From: Casuarius casuarius
Taxonomy: Eukaryota > Chordata > Aves > Casuariiformes > Casuariidae
Assembly (NCBI GenBank): GCA_003342895.1
Contig: PTFA01000085.1
Span: forward strand, 1,950,897-2,014,896
Direction of reading: 5' to 3'
DNA: 64,000 nt
A program made the position numbers and the translations under genes. Shown piece by piece: positions 39,957 to 51,629 of the stretch. Each line of letters begins with the position of its first letter. Positions within the stretch are counted from its first letter, which is position 1. Under the pieces are notes generated by a model that saw only the letters and a program-made list of their open reading frames with translations, had not been told where the DNA came from and searched no databases.

Positions 39957-42900
39957 CTCTGGTGCATGGTCACAACGTGAAAATGTTAACAAGTGCTGAA
40001 ACTACATAATTTATTGTTCTGAAAGAACTTTTTTAGTATAAATTTTGAGATGCTTGTTTTCAATTTCTTTAAGTGTGTGACAAGGCTTCACTGACTAAAC
40101 TGCTTTCAAGTTCTGACTTGTTCTGTTTTGGATCTTGTATGGTCAGACCATGTTTATCTGAAGTCTGTTTTTTGTTCTGTTTATGTTAACCTAATAAAAG
40201 ATGCACTTCAAACTGCAAAATCCCAATAATTTTATCACAGCAATATTTTAGGTTTTTTTTTTTTTTTTCGCCCTATTAAAGTTTGGTCAGTCTTCACCTT
40301 TTGCTCTTTCTCTGTACCTTTTTCTCAGTTCCTCAAGAGAGATGTACTGGGCTGAATTTGGATGTTCCTTGATATGTGTTAGTGTGCCCTCTTTTAAAAA
40401 ATCCATTTCGAGTGTTCCATATGAAAAGGGTAATTAAAATTATATAAGCTTTTCTGTTTGCATGCAAGTGTATTTGTTTTCATGTCATAACTTTGGCCTT
40501 TCACTTAGGTTTTTTTATGAAATGATATTAAAAGATTAATCTCTAAGAAACAAATAATATTACATCACTATAACTTACATGAGACGTGCTCTTGGCAGTG
40601 CTGGTAATGATGGATTTGTGTGGTGTGAAATTTTCATGATACATGCTAATTTATGACCATTCAGTCATTTGTGTAGTATTCCTTACCAAGAAAAGTTGGT
40701 CATTTCATTAGACAGAATAATGTCTCACATGAATCCTATTTAACTCGAAAGAAAAAGGCTAGCTAGGTCTGTTGGAAAGTGCTGTCATATATATGCCTGT
40801 GCGACTGTATTACGAGCGTTTANCTATAATGTCAGAGTGTAAAAGTAGAGAGGGGGACATTTCTTTCCATGCTCTGTCCAAGGGTGTGTGGTTGGTTGTG
40901 TGTGTTTTTGTTTTGTTTTGGGTGTGTTGTGTGTGTTTAAGACAGTTGTTGAATGTGCTCACTTTGTTTCCTGAATGGCTGTTTCCCTTGGTCCGAAGTC
41001 CTTCATACCAGAAGTCAGACAGCTGCTTGTTTCTGGGAGCACCTGAGCTTCCAGGAAAAGGTCGATGTTCATTTTACCTTTTTAATGGGCAAGATAATCA
41101 AGTCAGGTCTTGCAGTGTACTNTGAATGGCCTGCTAGTCTTGTCTTCAGGTGCAGTAAAAAGTAAAGAGGAGGAGACAGAACCTTTCTCTAGAACTTATC
41201 TGTTTGCTGGTGTCACTTTGTATCACTTCCCCTTCTTAATAGAAGGAAATACCAAAGCGAGAGAGTGCAGAGGGTTGCAGCGTGTTGGCCCTGCCCCAGC
41301 GCGTTGGCCAAGATGACAGAGGAGGGAGCAGGGCTGGTGNCTTGCCTCTTCATGCTGCTGACCGGCAGCCAGCTTGCCCAGGTGGCCCGTTGGCCAGGAC
41401 TGCTGTCTGAGCAAATTGGCCAGGCTGCTNTCAAAGCTGACCTGGCTTTTCTCTGGCTGTTCAGCGTGCCAGATTTTGTTTTTAACAGTNCACATGTGTG
41501 CACGCACGTGAACGCCCTCTTCTTCCTGAGACCATTCTGGATGGTGAAAAATTGTTCTAAGCTGTAGTTTCTTGGGATGTTTTGCTTCCGTAATGCTCTG
41601 GATTTTGCTTGTGTGTAAATGATAAAGTACCAAACTGAAGCTGGTTATAGTGAATCTCTGTGTAAATACTGCAATGAGATTTATTTTTCTATTGCATGTA
41701 TTTTGTGCAGCTGCTATACTTAATGGTTACTTTTGAAAGATAAAGACGTTTTGGAACATCTTCTTTTAGAAAATGGTGTTTGGTAGTGGGGAGAGATCTT
41801 GATTTATTTACTTGACCTCCAGCTAGAACGATTGGTTCAAAATATATGTTTTTAATAGGTGCTGAAAGATTTGGAAAGCCACAAGGTCTGTGCATTGATA
41901 TTTCTTGTATATTTTCTCTCACTTCCCCTTTTTTCCAGATACAATCATTGTCTTGCTTTTGTCAAATAGCGTCTTCGTAATCTGTCCCTGAACTTCTCTA
42001 GGGTTTCATACTGGTAGAGAGAGCTCTGGGATGTATGATGAAATATTAGGTAGGATGATTTGATTGCTGGGAGGCAGATGGATGGGCTGTCCTGAAACTC
42101 TGCTTGGGGGAGGATGACATCTTAGAGCCAGAGCTACTTCTAAACATTATTGGTAGAGACATGATTTCTGTTGTTTGTGCCTTGGAGAAGTATTTGATCA
42201 TTGAGCTCTGTGCTTTGGTGTGTGGTGGGGTTTTTGGTTTTTTTTTTTGTTTTTCACCATCAATGAAATGTACTTGATGGTTCCTTACTATTCTTTACAG
42301 TGATTTTGCCAAATGATACTGAGTATCTGGGCTGTGGAAAAAAATGCACAATTGGGATTTAAACTTGTGCTTAGAATTAGTAGCATTGTGTCCTGCTCAA
42401 ATTATCTATCAGTTAATCAGAGTCCGTGGCTGCTCCCCANTTTTCCTATCTAAAATATGCATAATGGATTTCTGCAGAGAAGATTTTATCAGAAGCTGTG
42501 AAGAGTTGCTGGAGATCAGTGTGGAAAGTCCAGGGATGGAGGAGTGGTTTGGAGTGTCACGACAGCAAGGGAAGGCTCAGGCGATGAAACGCAGACCATC
42601 CACAAAATGAAGCAAAACAAAAAGCATCTGGAGCTTTCTGCTCTGTAGACAAGAGCTGTCAAATTCAGTGAAGTATCTGAGCTAGAATAGGAATGAAAAA
42701 TAGCTTGGAGTTGAAGCTTTGGATAGCTGCGCAACAGGATAAAAAGCTTAGGGATCTATGTAGAGACTTGGGAGGAAAAAGAAACCACATGGTGTTGCAT
42801 ACCCTACACTTGTTAGAAAAGAGGATTTTTTTATTAAGAAAATTCTGCTTCTGTTTAAGTAGTTATTCTAAGTTGTTTATAGCTACCAGCTAATCTAAAT

Positions 42901-43489
42901 GTTCTAATAGAAGGCGTGGTGGGAAAAAAAGCCATTTTCATTGCTGGGGGACCAGTTAACTTCCCAGTCTGAAAATATGTTGTCTCTTTCCTTGGAAAGC
43001 AATCCGTCTCCTTCCTCTCCCTGCCCTTTTCTTTTAATGTGTTTGGTGTTGAAAAGGAGGAGGAAATATTAACGTTTCTGAATTCAGTCTTGCATATTTA
43101 AAGAAAATTTGACTTGCAATTTGAATTTGTTATTAAGTGTTTGATATCGAAGAGTGAAAAATTTATGAAAATTATGTGGTTGCTTTTCTGTCAGTAGTGA
43201 ATGACTTGCTCTTGGCTGTATAACCAGTAAGCATATTGTTTTCTTCATGCAGCATTTTGACATACTTCAGAAAAATGTTAATTTTCAAGAATGCATACAC
43301 GCCTTTTTCTGAAAATGAACTTCCCATATGCCAAGAAAAATAACTGTTTTGGATAGTTTCTAGCTTGATGATAATGTGAATACAGAACTGCACTTGTAAA
43401 CATCTCACCTGAACTCGTTAATGAAAAGGTGAGCGTATTAAAGCATTAAATGTGAAATTTAGAGAGTAATGCTATTTCTGCTTTTTCAG
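39957..43489. other. Non-coding stretch, last part of the intron before the TLN2 start exon
   Basis: AT-rich intronic DNA with a 16-base T run at 40,253-40,268, a TG-rich patch at about 40,886-40,937 and a GC-richer patch at 41,270-41,470 containing four copies of TTGGCC. The frames on both strands in that patch are compositional, with several N bases inside. The final 20 bases form the polypyrimidine tract and acceptor of the start-codon exon. Confidence 0.6.
40253..40268. repeat. 16-base T run
   Basis: Homopolymer before cgccc; nothing recognised on the opposite strand that would make it a retrocopy tail. Confidence 0.85.
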
Positions 43490-43524
43490 ATACTTCAGTA
43501 GGAGCTTGAAAGTGATTTGACACC
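43490..43524 (+). other. TLN2: 5' UTR portion of the TLN2 start-codon exon
   Basis: There are 35 bases between the likely acceptor (gctatttctgctttttcag, ending 43489) and the ATG. The presence of an acceptor so close to the start codon shows that the transcript begins in at least one exon further upstream. No upstream ATG occurs in this leader. An alternative AG at 43497-43498 would shorten it to 26 bases. Confidence 0.75.
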
Positions 43525-43660
43525 ATGGTGGCCCTTTCGTTGAAGATCTGTGTCCGCCAGTGCAATGTAGTGAAGACGATGCAATTTGAACCATCCACTG
43601 CAGTGTATGATGCCTGCAGAGTGATTCGCGAACGAGTGCCAGAGGCTCAGACGGGGCAAG
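43525..43660 (+). CDS. TLN2: Talin-2 coding exon 1 (residues 1-45 plus first base of codon 46), F0 domain
   Basis: This exon holds the start codon. The ATG at 43525 sits in a strong vertebrate context: A at -3, CC before the ATG and G at +4. The protein opens MVALSLKICVRQCNVVKTMQ, the talin-2 N-terminus, and ends in PEAQTGQ. It encodes the first strands and helix of the ubiquitin-like F0 domain, which in talins contacts the Rap1 GTPase; K17 corresponds to the Rap1-contact lysine K15 of talin-1. The exon probably starts at 43490 after ctttttcag, giving a 35-nt leader. A second AG at 43497-43498 could also serve. The donor CAAG|gtgagt at 43660/43661 is strong. The exon ends in phase 1; reading through the donor would continue only into intron sequence to a stop at 43830. 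Confidence 0.97.
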
Positions 43661-46564
43661 GTGAGTTCCTGAATTTGCCCTCAGTTAAAATACTGGCTGA
43701 ATTTAAAATAAAAAGACAGAGACCTGAGTTCTTTTATTCTAGCAGTGTTGTTTTGTTTGTCCATTTATTAGACAGTTTGGGGGGGGTATTTTTAAATATT
43801 TTTAATATAAATCAAAATCCTCTGGAGTGACATGTAGAGTCCAAATGTATCTGTAAGCAACTGAAGGTAAAGTTAACTACATCCTTTTTTCTTTGGTAAG
43901 GCAGAGTTTTTCTACAAAGAGAACTTCTTTTGTGAAACGTTGACTTTTTACATAAATTGTTTGTTTGCCTGAAAGGCAATTCCCACCCCAGCCCCAACAA
44001 ATACACAGATTTCTTTAACTCTCTCTTGTTTCTGTGACAGGCAGGGTTTTTGTCTGAAGAACTTTTTTTCTGGTACCATATTTTTTTGCAGCAATGTTTG
44101 TGGCAATGCTTTCTAGGAAAATCTGGACAGACTTATTCTGTACCTCCAGTAAAGGAAGGGATGATACAGATTTCAAAGCATGCAAAAGAAAATATTTTAA
44201 ATGGGCTATATAAATAAAAAAAATGGCCATGCTGGTCATGTCATATATTCAAAATGCTGCTGTGTGTCAATCAAATTTAACTATCTCTGTGCCTATTGAG
44301 TAAATCAAACAAAAAGGTCCTGTAAAATATTCACACAGACGAAAGCTTTAGTCTGAACTTGGTTGAAGTTGTGAACAAATTCAGATTCTTCAGAATCCTT
44401 TGGTACTGTACTACATATAATGCCACTAGAGTATAATCCTTAGAGCAGAGACTTTATTGCTTTTTATGCAAAGTCCTCCAACTTTAAAACTGTTTCTAAA
44501 AACCTTGTTTCAACTGTTACAAAAACCTGTTAGACATGTATGGTATTATTTAATAGTGATTCTTCTTTGCAAGAGTCTGTAGGAAGTCTAGTTATAGAGC
44601 TTCAATCTTTTAGATGAAAGTTGTACATTTTTATCAGTTATTTTGAAGAGCTGTTGAATTCAGAGAAGCTGAGTACCGAATATCCCTCAATGTCATGAAC
44701 CTTATAGGAAAGCTAAGGAACTTTGTGTAGCTTATGTAATATTTTTTTCTGTTCAGCCAATTTCAGAAAGTTTTGTGCAAAAGATGCAATTGTATTGTGG
44801 TCATATGTAAAGAAAAAAACTAATGTATCCTTTTCCCTTCTGCTTTATGGTGGTTAAAACACATTTGTTTGCCTTTTAGTTCAGAAAATTCATATGGGCA
44901 ACAGTATAGGTGGGTCAAGCTATGTCCTGCAAAACAGAAAGTGCAGTCNTCCTGTGGTATGGCTATCAAGCTTGCAAATTCACTTCTCAAGCAAGTTTGC
45001 ACGCTGGCACAAAGACGGCCGTGCCGTTAATGCCCGAGCTGCACAGCTACTACTGTTTCAGTACTAGAGTGCATTCCCCAGAAGTGAGAATTAAAGCAGC
45101 CTATGCTTCTGTGGTAATTGTGTGCTCTGTGTAAGGTGCTTTGTGTGTAAAGATCACAAACTATTTATAGGCTCAAATTATAAAATGATTTTATCTAGCT
45201 GATTTCTTTACTCAGTTTGTGCGTCTCTATGTGTGGATCACTTGGCTTTCCAGTGGAATTTTTTTAAATTAAGATCTGCAGGAAGTTTTTTGTTGTGCTT
45301 TATATTCAGTTGTTTTTGGAAGGATTTTTCCTTCAGAATTCTGTTTTTAAACTATTTACACTATTTTTTATCAAACATAAAATCTTTTGTACACACATAT
45401 ATATATGAGTAATAACACTGATTTAATGTAAAACTTTTAGATCTAAATTGTTGCTATACGTGACACTTAAAGATGAAATGGTGTCACAAAACTTGTAGCG
45501 GCTCTTTTTACTTGACGCCTATCACAGGGAATCTGGACATGTGCCTGGAAGTGGGCAAGGTACTCTCCATGCACTGAGCAGTTGTAGTGCTGTTTGCACC
45601 CAGCTGGCTGGGCTGTGTTGAAAGAAGGCAGTAGCTTAAACTTTGGTAGGGCTACAATTTGAGCAAGCTCAGCTGATGAATAGTAGCTTTTGCTCTTTGT
45701 GGTAATAAATTTGTGTGAGAATGTACTGTGTATAAATTCTTCACGCATGTGCTTGTCATGAAGAGATGCTTTGGTAGGCCTTAACTTGACACCTGTGATC
45801 TTTATACCTGGAGTTTAGTCTTTGAAACCTGGGTTTGCTCTCCTGTGACAATGAGAATTTTACCCTTTGCTGCTTATTATGGAAGAAAATTGGCATGTGT
45901 TTAGTCTGCAGTAGGTGCAGATGTTTCCTGAGATGATTATTATGGACATGACATTTTTAAGTTAATTTTTTTGTATTTTTTAAATACCTGAACTTGATGC
46001 ATCTACCAAAGAAGACTCAGAAGTTTTGCGTAAATGCAACCTAATCTGTGAAAAAATATATATATTTTCTTTTATATATATAAAAAAAATATATAAGAAA
46101 AAAGCTAAAAAGCTTAACCCCACTCCCAAATAGTATGTTTTAGAGTAGAACAGCTGCCTGGAAGGGTGTGTTTTGACTGTGTTCAAAAGGGTTACCATTA
46201 AATCCACTGCCTGTATTTTTGGCTAGTCAGTTACAAAGCAGGACCTATGAGCATTAAAAAGGTGTTACTGAGAAGAATTAATTACAGATATGATACAGAT
46301 GACACAGTATCTATGGCATGTTCTTGCTTAGTGAAACCTTTGTTTAAGTTTTCTATAAAGCCTGATCTACCCTGCTCTGTGCTGCTAAACTAAATATTTC
46401 ATGAAATGTAGAAAAAGTATTTCTACCTAAGTTTAAGAATGGAAGGAAAATGTAATGGAAGCTTAGCCTTGAAGTGTAGTGACCATGCTGGTTTTATTAG
46501 ATGGGATTTCTTCCCCACCTCCCTTTTTCTTCCATGAAAGTCCATTTTCTCTTTTGTTCCACAG
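43661..46564 (+). other. TLN2: TLN2 intron after coding exon 1 (2,904 bp)
   Basis: GT (gtgagt) to AG (ttccacag), phase 1. It contains an AT-rich imperfect inverted repeat near 46,051-46,105 and otherwise unremarkable AT-rich sequence with no coding or RNA gene that I can support. Confidence 0.9.
46051..46105. repeat. AT-rich imperfect inverted repeat
   Basis: aaaatatatatatttt is followed by ttttatatatataaaa and then a further aaatatat. These can fold back on each other. It is intronic. Confidence 0.75.
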
Positions 46565-46662
46565 CCTCTGACTATGGATTGTTCTTGTCAGATGAAGATC
46601 CTCGAAAAGGTATATGGTTGGAGGCTGGAAGAACGCTGGATTATTACATGCTGAGAAACGGG
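46565..46662 (+). CDS. TLN2: Talin-2 coding exon 2 (residues 46-78), F0 domain
   Basis: The acceptor ttgttccacag precedes 46565. The first two bases complete an Ala codon split with exon 1, then the frame reads SDYGLFLSDEDPRKGIWLEA and closes with DYYMLRNG. This is the second half of F0 and is close to identical to vertebrate talin-2; talin-1 has DFGLFLSDDDPKKG here. The exon is 98 nt and ends in phase 0 at the GGG codon for G78. The donor gtaggg is weaker than its neighbours. Reading through it would stay open to a stop at 46725, but the next exon continues the conserved protein exactly, so that tail is intronic. Confidence 0.96.
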
Positions 46663-47398
46663 GTAGGGAGCAAGTTTGTTGCTTCTTTCATCAGCTGGTT
46701 TTTAGAAAACTGGTTTCCCAAATAGAAAAAAGAATACTTAGCTAGAGAGGGAGGAGGGGTGCAGAAGCAGTTGTAACGCTGTACGTGTCACATCTCGCAA
46801 CATCAGTTCTAAATAAAATAACCTAATAAAAAGAACAAAATCATGAGTTGATGTTGTATTCGCTATCTGTGACTTACAGCCAAAGCTGTGCTTCTGGGTA
46901 GTTCCAAGAAGTGGTTCAGCTTTTTGTTCTCAGATAGGGATTATTCTTTCTATATCCCAGATAGTTGTTGAGGCATAGAGTGGATTTGAATGTAGCTGCA
47001 ACATGTCACAGCTGAGTCTTACATTGTGCATTTAAGAATTCCAGGTCAAAGCTATCACTGCAGTCTGGGTATCCTCTTCAGATGCTAAATCATTTTTTGC
47101 AGCACAAATGCTGTGACTTACCCTGTCCTGTTTCAGTCTTGCTGACTAAGACAACTGTATGAAAAATGACATTGTCGTTGTTCAAGAGTCTGACAGAACT
47201 ACAAGTTGTCACTTCTGTGTTTTTTTGCTTGAATAAATTTGCCTATATTACACAAAACAAAAAAGCCCCAAAACTTTTTTCATGGGGGGTGGGGAGTGAA
47301 TAAAACTGAAGAGAAACTGTGCTTCAGGCCTCTACACTAGTGGGTTGTTTTGTGGTGGCTTCCAAAAGCATTTAGAAACAGTATGGTTTACTCCCTAG
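46663..47398 (+). other. TLN2: TLN2 intron after coding exon 2 (736 bp)
   Basis: gtaggg to ctccctag, phase 0. It is the shortest intron in the set. Nothing else recognised. Confidence 0.9.
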
Positions 47399-47528
47399 GA
47401 TATTTTGGAGTACAAAAAGAAGCAGAGACCTCAGAAAATACGGATGTTGGATGGTTCAGTGAAAACAGTCATGGTGGATGATTCTAAAACAGTTGGTGAA
47501 TTGCTGGTTACCATTTGCAGCAGGATAG
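47399..47528 (+). CDS. TLN2: Talin-2 coding exon 3 (residues 79-121 plus first base of 122), F0/F1 boundary and start of F1
   Basis: The acceptor ctccctag ends at 47398 and the exon begins GATATTTTGGAG (DILE). It continues EYKKKQRPQKIRMLDGSVKT and ends TICSRIG. It covers the F0-F1 junction and the first strands of F1, a second ubiquitin-like fold. The basic cluster KKKQRPQK is typical of talin F1. GELLVTICSRIG (talin-1 differs here) supports talin-2. The exon is 130 nt with donor ATAG|gtgaga and leaves phase 1. The reading frame happens to stay open into the intron to 47785, including one N at 47546, but that tail has no talin similarity. Confidence 0.96.
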
Positions 47529-48948
47529 GTGAGACCAAGACCTACNTATACAAGAATTTGGGGGTTTGTTGCCATATTTGCATCCTGAATGCATATTGTG
47601 GATTAAAAAATGACATGCATGTTCAACTTTTTCTTTCAATTTATCAATTAACATTTACCAAACACATTTTTAAAAGCCATTGTGCAGGTTTTCTTATGAA
47701 AGCCATTAGAGAATTTGGCTACATCCTAAACCACTTAGATATAGAGCAGATGAAAACCGGAAGTTATTTGACAGTGAAGTTCTAACTTCTTCAGCATTTG
47801 CTAGTTCAACATATGCTTTTCTGCTGTGTGGTAGAGAATTAGCACCAAACTTAATTGCAGTGACAAAAGAGAAAAGCTGTTAACCTTGGAAATATACCTA
47901 AATGTAGAGTTTCATGTTGTTATGATTTATAGATTTGACCATAGCACTGTATTCTTTGTAAAACTAAATGTGGAAGCCATCCAGAGCAGCTGGTCTAAAA
48001 TGTGTCACAGTGGTTATGGTCTGTCTTTCTATTTACCTAAATAGAGACATTTTGGAATATTAATACAAATTTAATGATAAACATGCATTCAGCATGGATT
48101 AGCTTAAATCATGTTAAACCCCTGCTTAATTCTCATTTAGAATTCAAGTGGCCTTAATTTAATTTAGATTAATTTACTTGAAAAGTGAATTAAGCTAAAT
48201 TGAAATTGGTCCATTTTAATTCTGTGTGAGTGTTTCTATGCAGGGTTCTAATGTGCTGTAACTAATTTACTTTTAAAATTAATTTGACTAATTTTCACGA
48301 ATGTGGTCATGTAGGCAAGCATTTCATTTGCTTTCCTGTATAACATGATCATGCTTTACTGAGCAATGGAACGAGCAAGCAGAACAAAGAAATGAGANCA
48401 ACTTAGCACACAGGCTAAAGGCTTTGAACTGACTTTCAAGTNGGTTTCATGTAAAATTCATAGGAAGAGTTGACAGTTTTAAAGCCCTAAAGAAGGAGAT
48501 ACTTGGTATGTTTTCATTCTTCAGTGTGCTCTGCTACATTTCTTCTAAACACTGGACAAACTGGAATTACCTGGTTCCCAAGAAGCAATTGTAGCTTGGC
48601 ATGTCTGCATCCCAGAATTTACTGCTAATTTAAAATGCATCATGATCTTAATCATGCAACTTCTCTTGGAAGATAACAGAAAAGTGAGTATCTTTCTGAA
48701 AGTGATAAATGTAATGAAGTAATGGAAATTTTGGAAGGATTATGTCAAACACTGGACAATAGATCATGAATGCAGAAGTTGTGGATTGCTTTGGTGATCC
48801 TCTTCCCCATACCAGTTAGGTCTTTCATCTGGGATATCTTTACTATCCTTGAAATTAAGCATTACTGCTATAGAAAAGAATGTTTCATCCATCCTAAAAT
48901 GCATTAAACTTTCAATGTTATAAACCCTGGATTTATTTATACTTGCAG
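47529..48948 (+). other. TLN2: TLN2 intron after coding exon 3 (1,420 bp)
   Basis: gtgaga to acttgcag, phase 1. It holds the AT-rich, taatt-motif-rich segment at about 48,110-48,320 listed as a possible ancient DNA-transposon remnant. Confidence 0.9.
48110..48320. mobile_element. Possible ancient DNA-transposon remnant
   Basis: A dense mixture of ttaattt, aattaag and actaattt motifs ends at tcatgtaggcaagc. From memory this resembles old non-autonomous hAT-like repeats of amniotes, whose ends read tgtagacaagg. A second segment of the same style lies in inverted orientation at 55,575-55,726. Family assignment is tentative; no transposase frame remains. Confidence 0.35.
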
Positions 48949-49101
48949 GAATAACAAACTATGAAGAATATTCCTTAATCCAGGAAAGCATTGAAGAGAA
49001 GAAAGAAGAGAGCACAGGGACACTTAAGAAAGATAGGACATTGTTGCGTGATGAAAGAAAAATGGAAAAATTGAAGGCAAAGCTTCATACAGATGATGAT
49101 T
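48949..49101 (+). CDS. TLN2: Talin-2 coding exon 4 (residues 122-172 plus first base of 173), F1 domain and its inserted loop
   Basis: The acceptor acttgcag precedes 48949. The exon completes G122 and reads ITNYEEYSLIQESIEEKKEE, then STGTLKKDRTLLRDERKMEK and LKAKLHTDDD. It contains the unusual long, charged, flexible loop of talin F1 (about residues 135-170). In talin-1 this loop binds acidic membrane and carries regulatory phosphothreonines; the equivalents here appear to be T146 and T152. The exon is 153 nt, phase 1 at both ends, so it could be skipped without shifting frame, although this would delete most of F1. The donor is ATT|gtaagt. The reading was obtained by splicing the frame by hand; no N falls in the exon. 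Confidence 0.96.
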
Positions 49102-49993
49102 GTAAGTAGTATATTCCAGGCTAATTCTTGGACAAATATTTTTCCACAGAATTATGTAAGAAAACATATGGGAATGCATTTCTTGATTCTTTAGTGTGTC
49201 TCAGTTGATCCCTTTCTGTATTTTGCACCCATATATTTGTAATGTCATTTTCTACTGAGTATTTTCAAGTGTAGTTAAATGGACTGTTTGCTTCTAGCTG
49301 TGAAAGTCAGCATGTCCTTTGAAATGGTTTTTCAGGTCTTTTTGGTGGGGGAGAGGGTTATAACTTACAAGTGGGAAGGGAAGCTCATTTCCATACTCAT
49401 CCCTTTTTCCCCTTCATTAAACTAGGATATTTAACTATTGATGCCTTTTTATTTCAACCTTAATACTAAAAGTCATCAAAAAGTAGTTTTGTCTTTGAAG
49501 ATATACATTTTAAATGTAAATGGAGTTTGCCAAAGAACAAAGACAGTATTTGGGTTATTTTATATATAAAGTCATCAGAACTATGACTTGCATTTTACGT
49601 TAGAGCACTAAGATTAACTGTTGCTAGGAGGAGGATGTTTTAAAATGTATTTAGATATCAAAATGTGAACAGAACAATTGGCAGTTTTAGGGGGAAAATG
49701 TATTTCTGAACTTCTAAGTTGTTTTACAACACAACTTTCAAGATTTGAATTAAATGTTGCTATAATTGTTCCTTCAACAGCGTTCATGGTGTATCATGCT
49801 GTAGTAAATTCCTGTTTGCCAGCAGTGCTGTTCCTTCTTAAATTCTGACTTGTAGCAACTCTCAACACCGAGGACCAGAAACATAAATGAAAGCAACAGT
49901 GGAAATGTCAATGATCACATAATCTTCACAACAGCTATTAGCATGGGCAACACTGCGTATTTATTAATGTGTGTCTCTGTGGTTCTGTTACAG
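49102..49993 (+). other. TLN2: TLN2 intron after coding exon 4 (892 bp)
   Basis: gtaagt to ctgttacag, phase 1. No further feature recognised. Confidence 0.9.
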
Positions 49994-50136
49994 TAAACTG
50001 GCTAGATCACAGCCGAACGTTTAGAGAGCAAGGAGTTGATGAAAATGAAACACTACTATTAAGAAGAAAATTCTTTTATTCAGACCAGAATGTAGATTCA
50101 AGAGATCCTGTTCAGCTGAACTTGCTTTATGTTCAG
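49994..50136 (+). CDS. TLN2: Talin-2 coding exon 5 (residues 173-220), end of F1 and F1/F2 junction
   Basis: The acceptor ctgttacag ends at 49993. The exon finishes the split L173 codon, reads NWLDHSRTFREQGVDENETL, and ends with RRKFFYSDQNVDSRDPVQ and LNLLYVQ. NWLDH followed by an E-rich segment and RRKFFYSDQNVDSRDPVQLN is nearly invariant across talins and leads into the helical F2 domain. The exon is 143 nt and ends in phase 0 at CAG|gtatag. No in-frame stop or N is present. A single N lies in the following intron at 50182. Confidence 0.97.
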
Positions 50137-51629
50137 GTATAGTATGTGGACCAGTGGTACCTGTTCTACCTTGCCTGAGGANACTTGCGTAGGCTCATTA
50201 CAAAAAAATAATGCTGAATAGCTGACTCCTCCGTTGCTGAAATACTCCATCTGCTAGACTTCCAGTTCTGGCTGTGCTATGATTTTGTGTCTATTTCTCC
50301 AAGAACATCTGAAAATACAGAGTCTTTGCAAATCCTTTTAATCAAGTGCTTTAAACACAGTGATGCAGACTCAGATTAAAAAAAAAAAATCCACTGACTG
50401 TTATGTCCTTGTCCTGGCTTCCTTAAAATTCATGAATGCATCTTGTCTCTGGGTAAGAGTTTCAGGAATCTGGGATGGTAGTTTTCATGATTGTTTTCTG
50501 TAGGTGTTACTTCTTCTGTAACATTGAATCTCATTGTAGTCTTGCAGTCAGCTTTCTGCTGTTGATCTTTTTTCTTTTTTTTTTCTTTCTGCATGATCAG
50601 TGAGAGCATCTCTTCCCCACCTGCTCTCCAGTATTCAACCCAGATAGCAGAAGGCAGGCAGGCGTCCTGTTCAAAATGGACCATATCATGGGACACAGTA
50701 GGAGCCCACCTAGACAGGTTCACCAAACTACTGCAGATGCCATACCTTAGGCAAGCTGGGAGTATTTCTGCAGAAGATTTTCTTCAAGAGTAGTCTCTGG
50801 TGCAGCAAGCTCCAATGCAATCTGAAAACAGTAGGCTTTTGAACTCTGTGTTAAAGTTTAAAAAATAAAGGGGAGGTGCCATTGATTGAAAAAGCTAATA
50901 GAATCTTCAATTCTTATACTTCCAGCTGATTCAAATAGAATTGCTCTAAATTATATTTTAAAACTCCAAGGTGCATGATAAAGATGGCTTCGTTTTTATG
51001 ACTTCGCTGAATTTTCAAGTATTTTAGAGGATTGTATCACACTGAGCCATTTTCTTGCCCTTAGATATTTTCTTCAGGTTGCTGTTATGGCCATATGCAT
51101 CAATATTGCCATTCCCGTTTGCTGTATGGATAGATGAGACTTATGTTTCCAGAGCTATAAAATCTGTCATCTTCTGAGTACTAAATTTAAACAAAAGAAA
51201 GGAAAATGTTGCTTGCCTTCCTCTTTTGCTATTTCTGTAATAGTATTTCTATTTTACCTACTAGTTATGTAGTTAGGCTAGTTTTGTGTGTGTATATATA
51301 TACGTCTATATATACATAAATATATATGTAAGTGTATATATGTGTATGTGTATACAGCTTGTGTATTACATATACACATAATAAAGGAAATGTGTGTTGG
51401 GTCCTTAGGTGATGAAAGTTACCACCATCCAGAGTTTCAGTAAGTCTCTAGATACTCACCAGAAAATAATCTGGCCTTTTGTTTTTGGGCATAAACATGT
51501 CCACAGTGGAGTAACAAAGATATTCAGACAGGAAGATGTGTTGCTTGGTTATTGGCNTATGTTCAAGCTTTCAAGAAATTTCAGAGATGCAACAATTGTC
51601 ACTGAAATGTCTTTGTTTACCTCTTACAG
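50137..51629 (+). other. TLN2: TLN2 intron after coding exon 5 (1,493 bp)
   Basis: gtatag to ctcttacag, phase 0. It contains a TG/TA microsatellite at about 51,284-51,382. The frames on either strand around 50,430-50,793 are short and unsupported. Confidence 0.9.
51284..51382. repeat. TG/TA microsatellite cluster
   Basis: tgtgtgtgtatatatatacg is followed by degenerate tatata, tgtgta and acatatacac steps. It lies in the intron about 250 bp before coding exon 6, probably too far away to touch the splice signals. Confidence 0.85.

Noticed and set aside
41223..41633. 136-codon minus-strand frame opposite overlapping + frames
   Set aside because: It contains several unresolved residues from N bases, overlaps frames on the other strand and is explained by local GC-rich composition.
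43435..43489. AAG|gtgagc at 43,429-43,435, considered as the donor of a leader exon just before the start exon
   Set aside because: The intervening intron would be under 60 bases, below normal vertebrate intron size.
47405..47785. 126-codon frame starting at an internal Met of talin-2 exon 3
   Set aside because: Only the first part, to 47,528, is talin; the rest is intron read-through. The ATG-like start is not the gene start.
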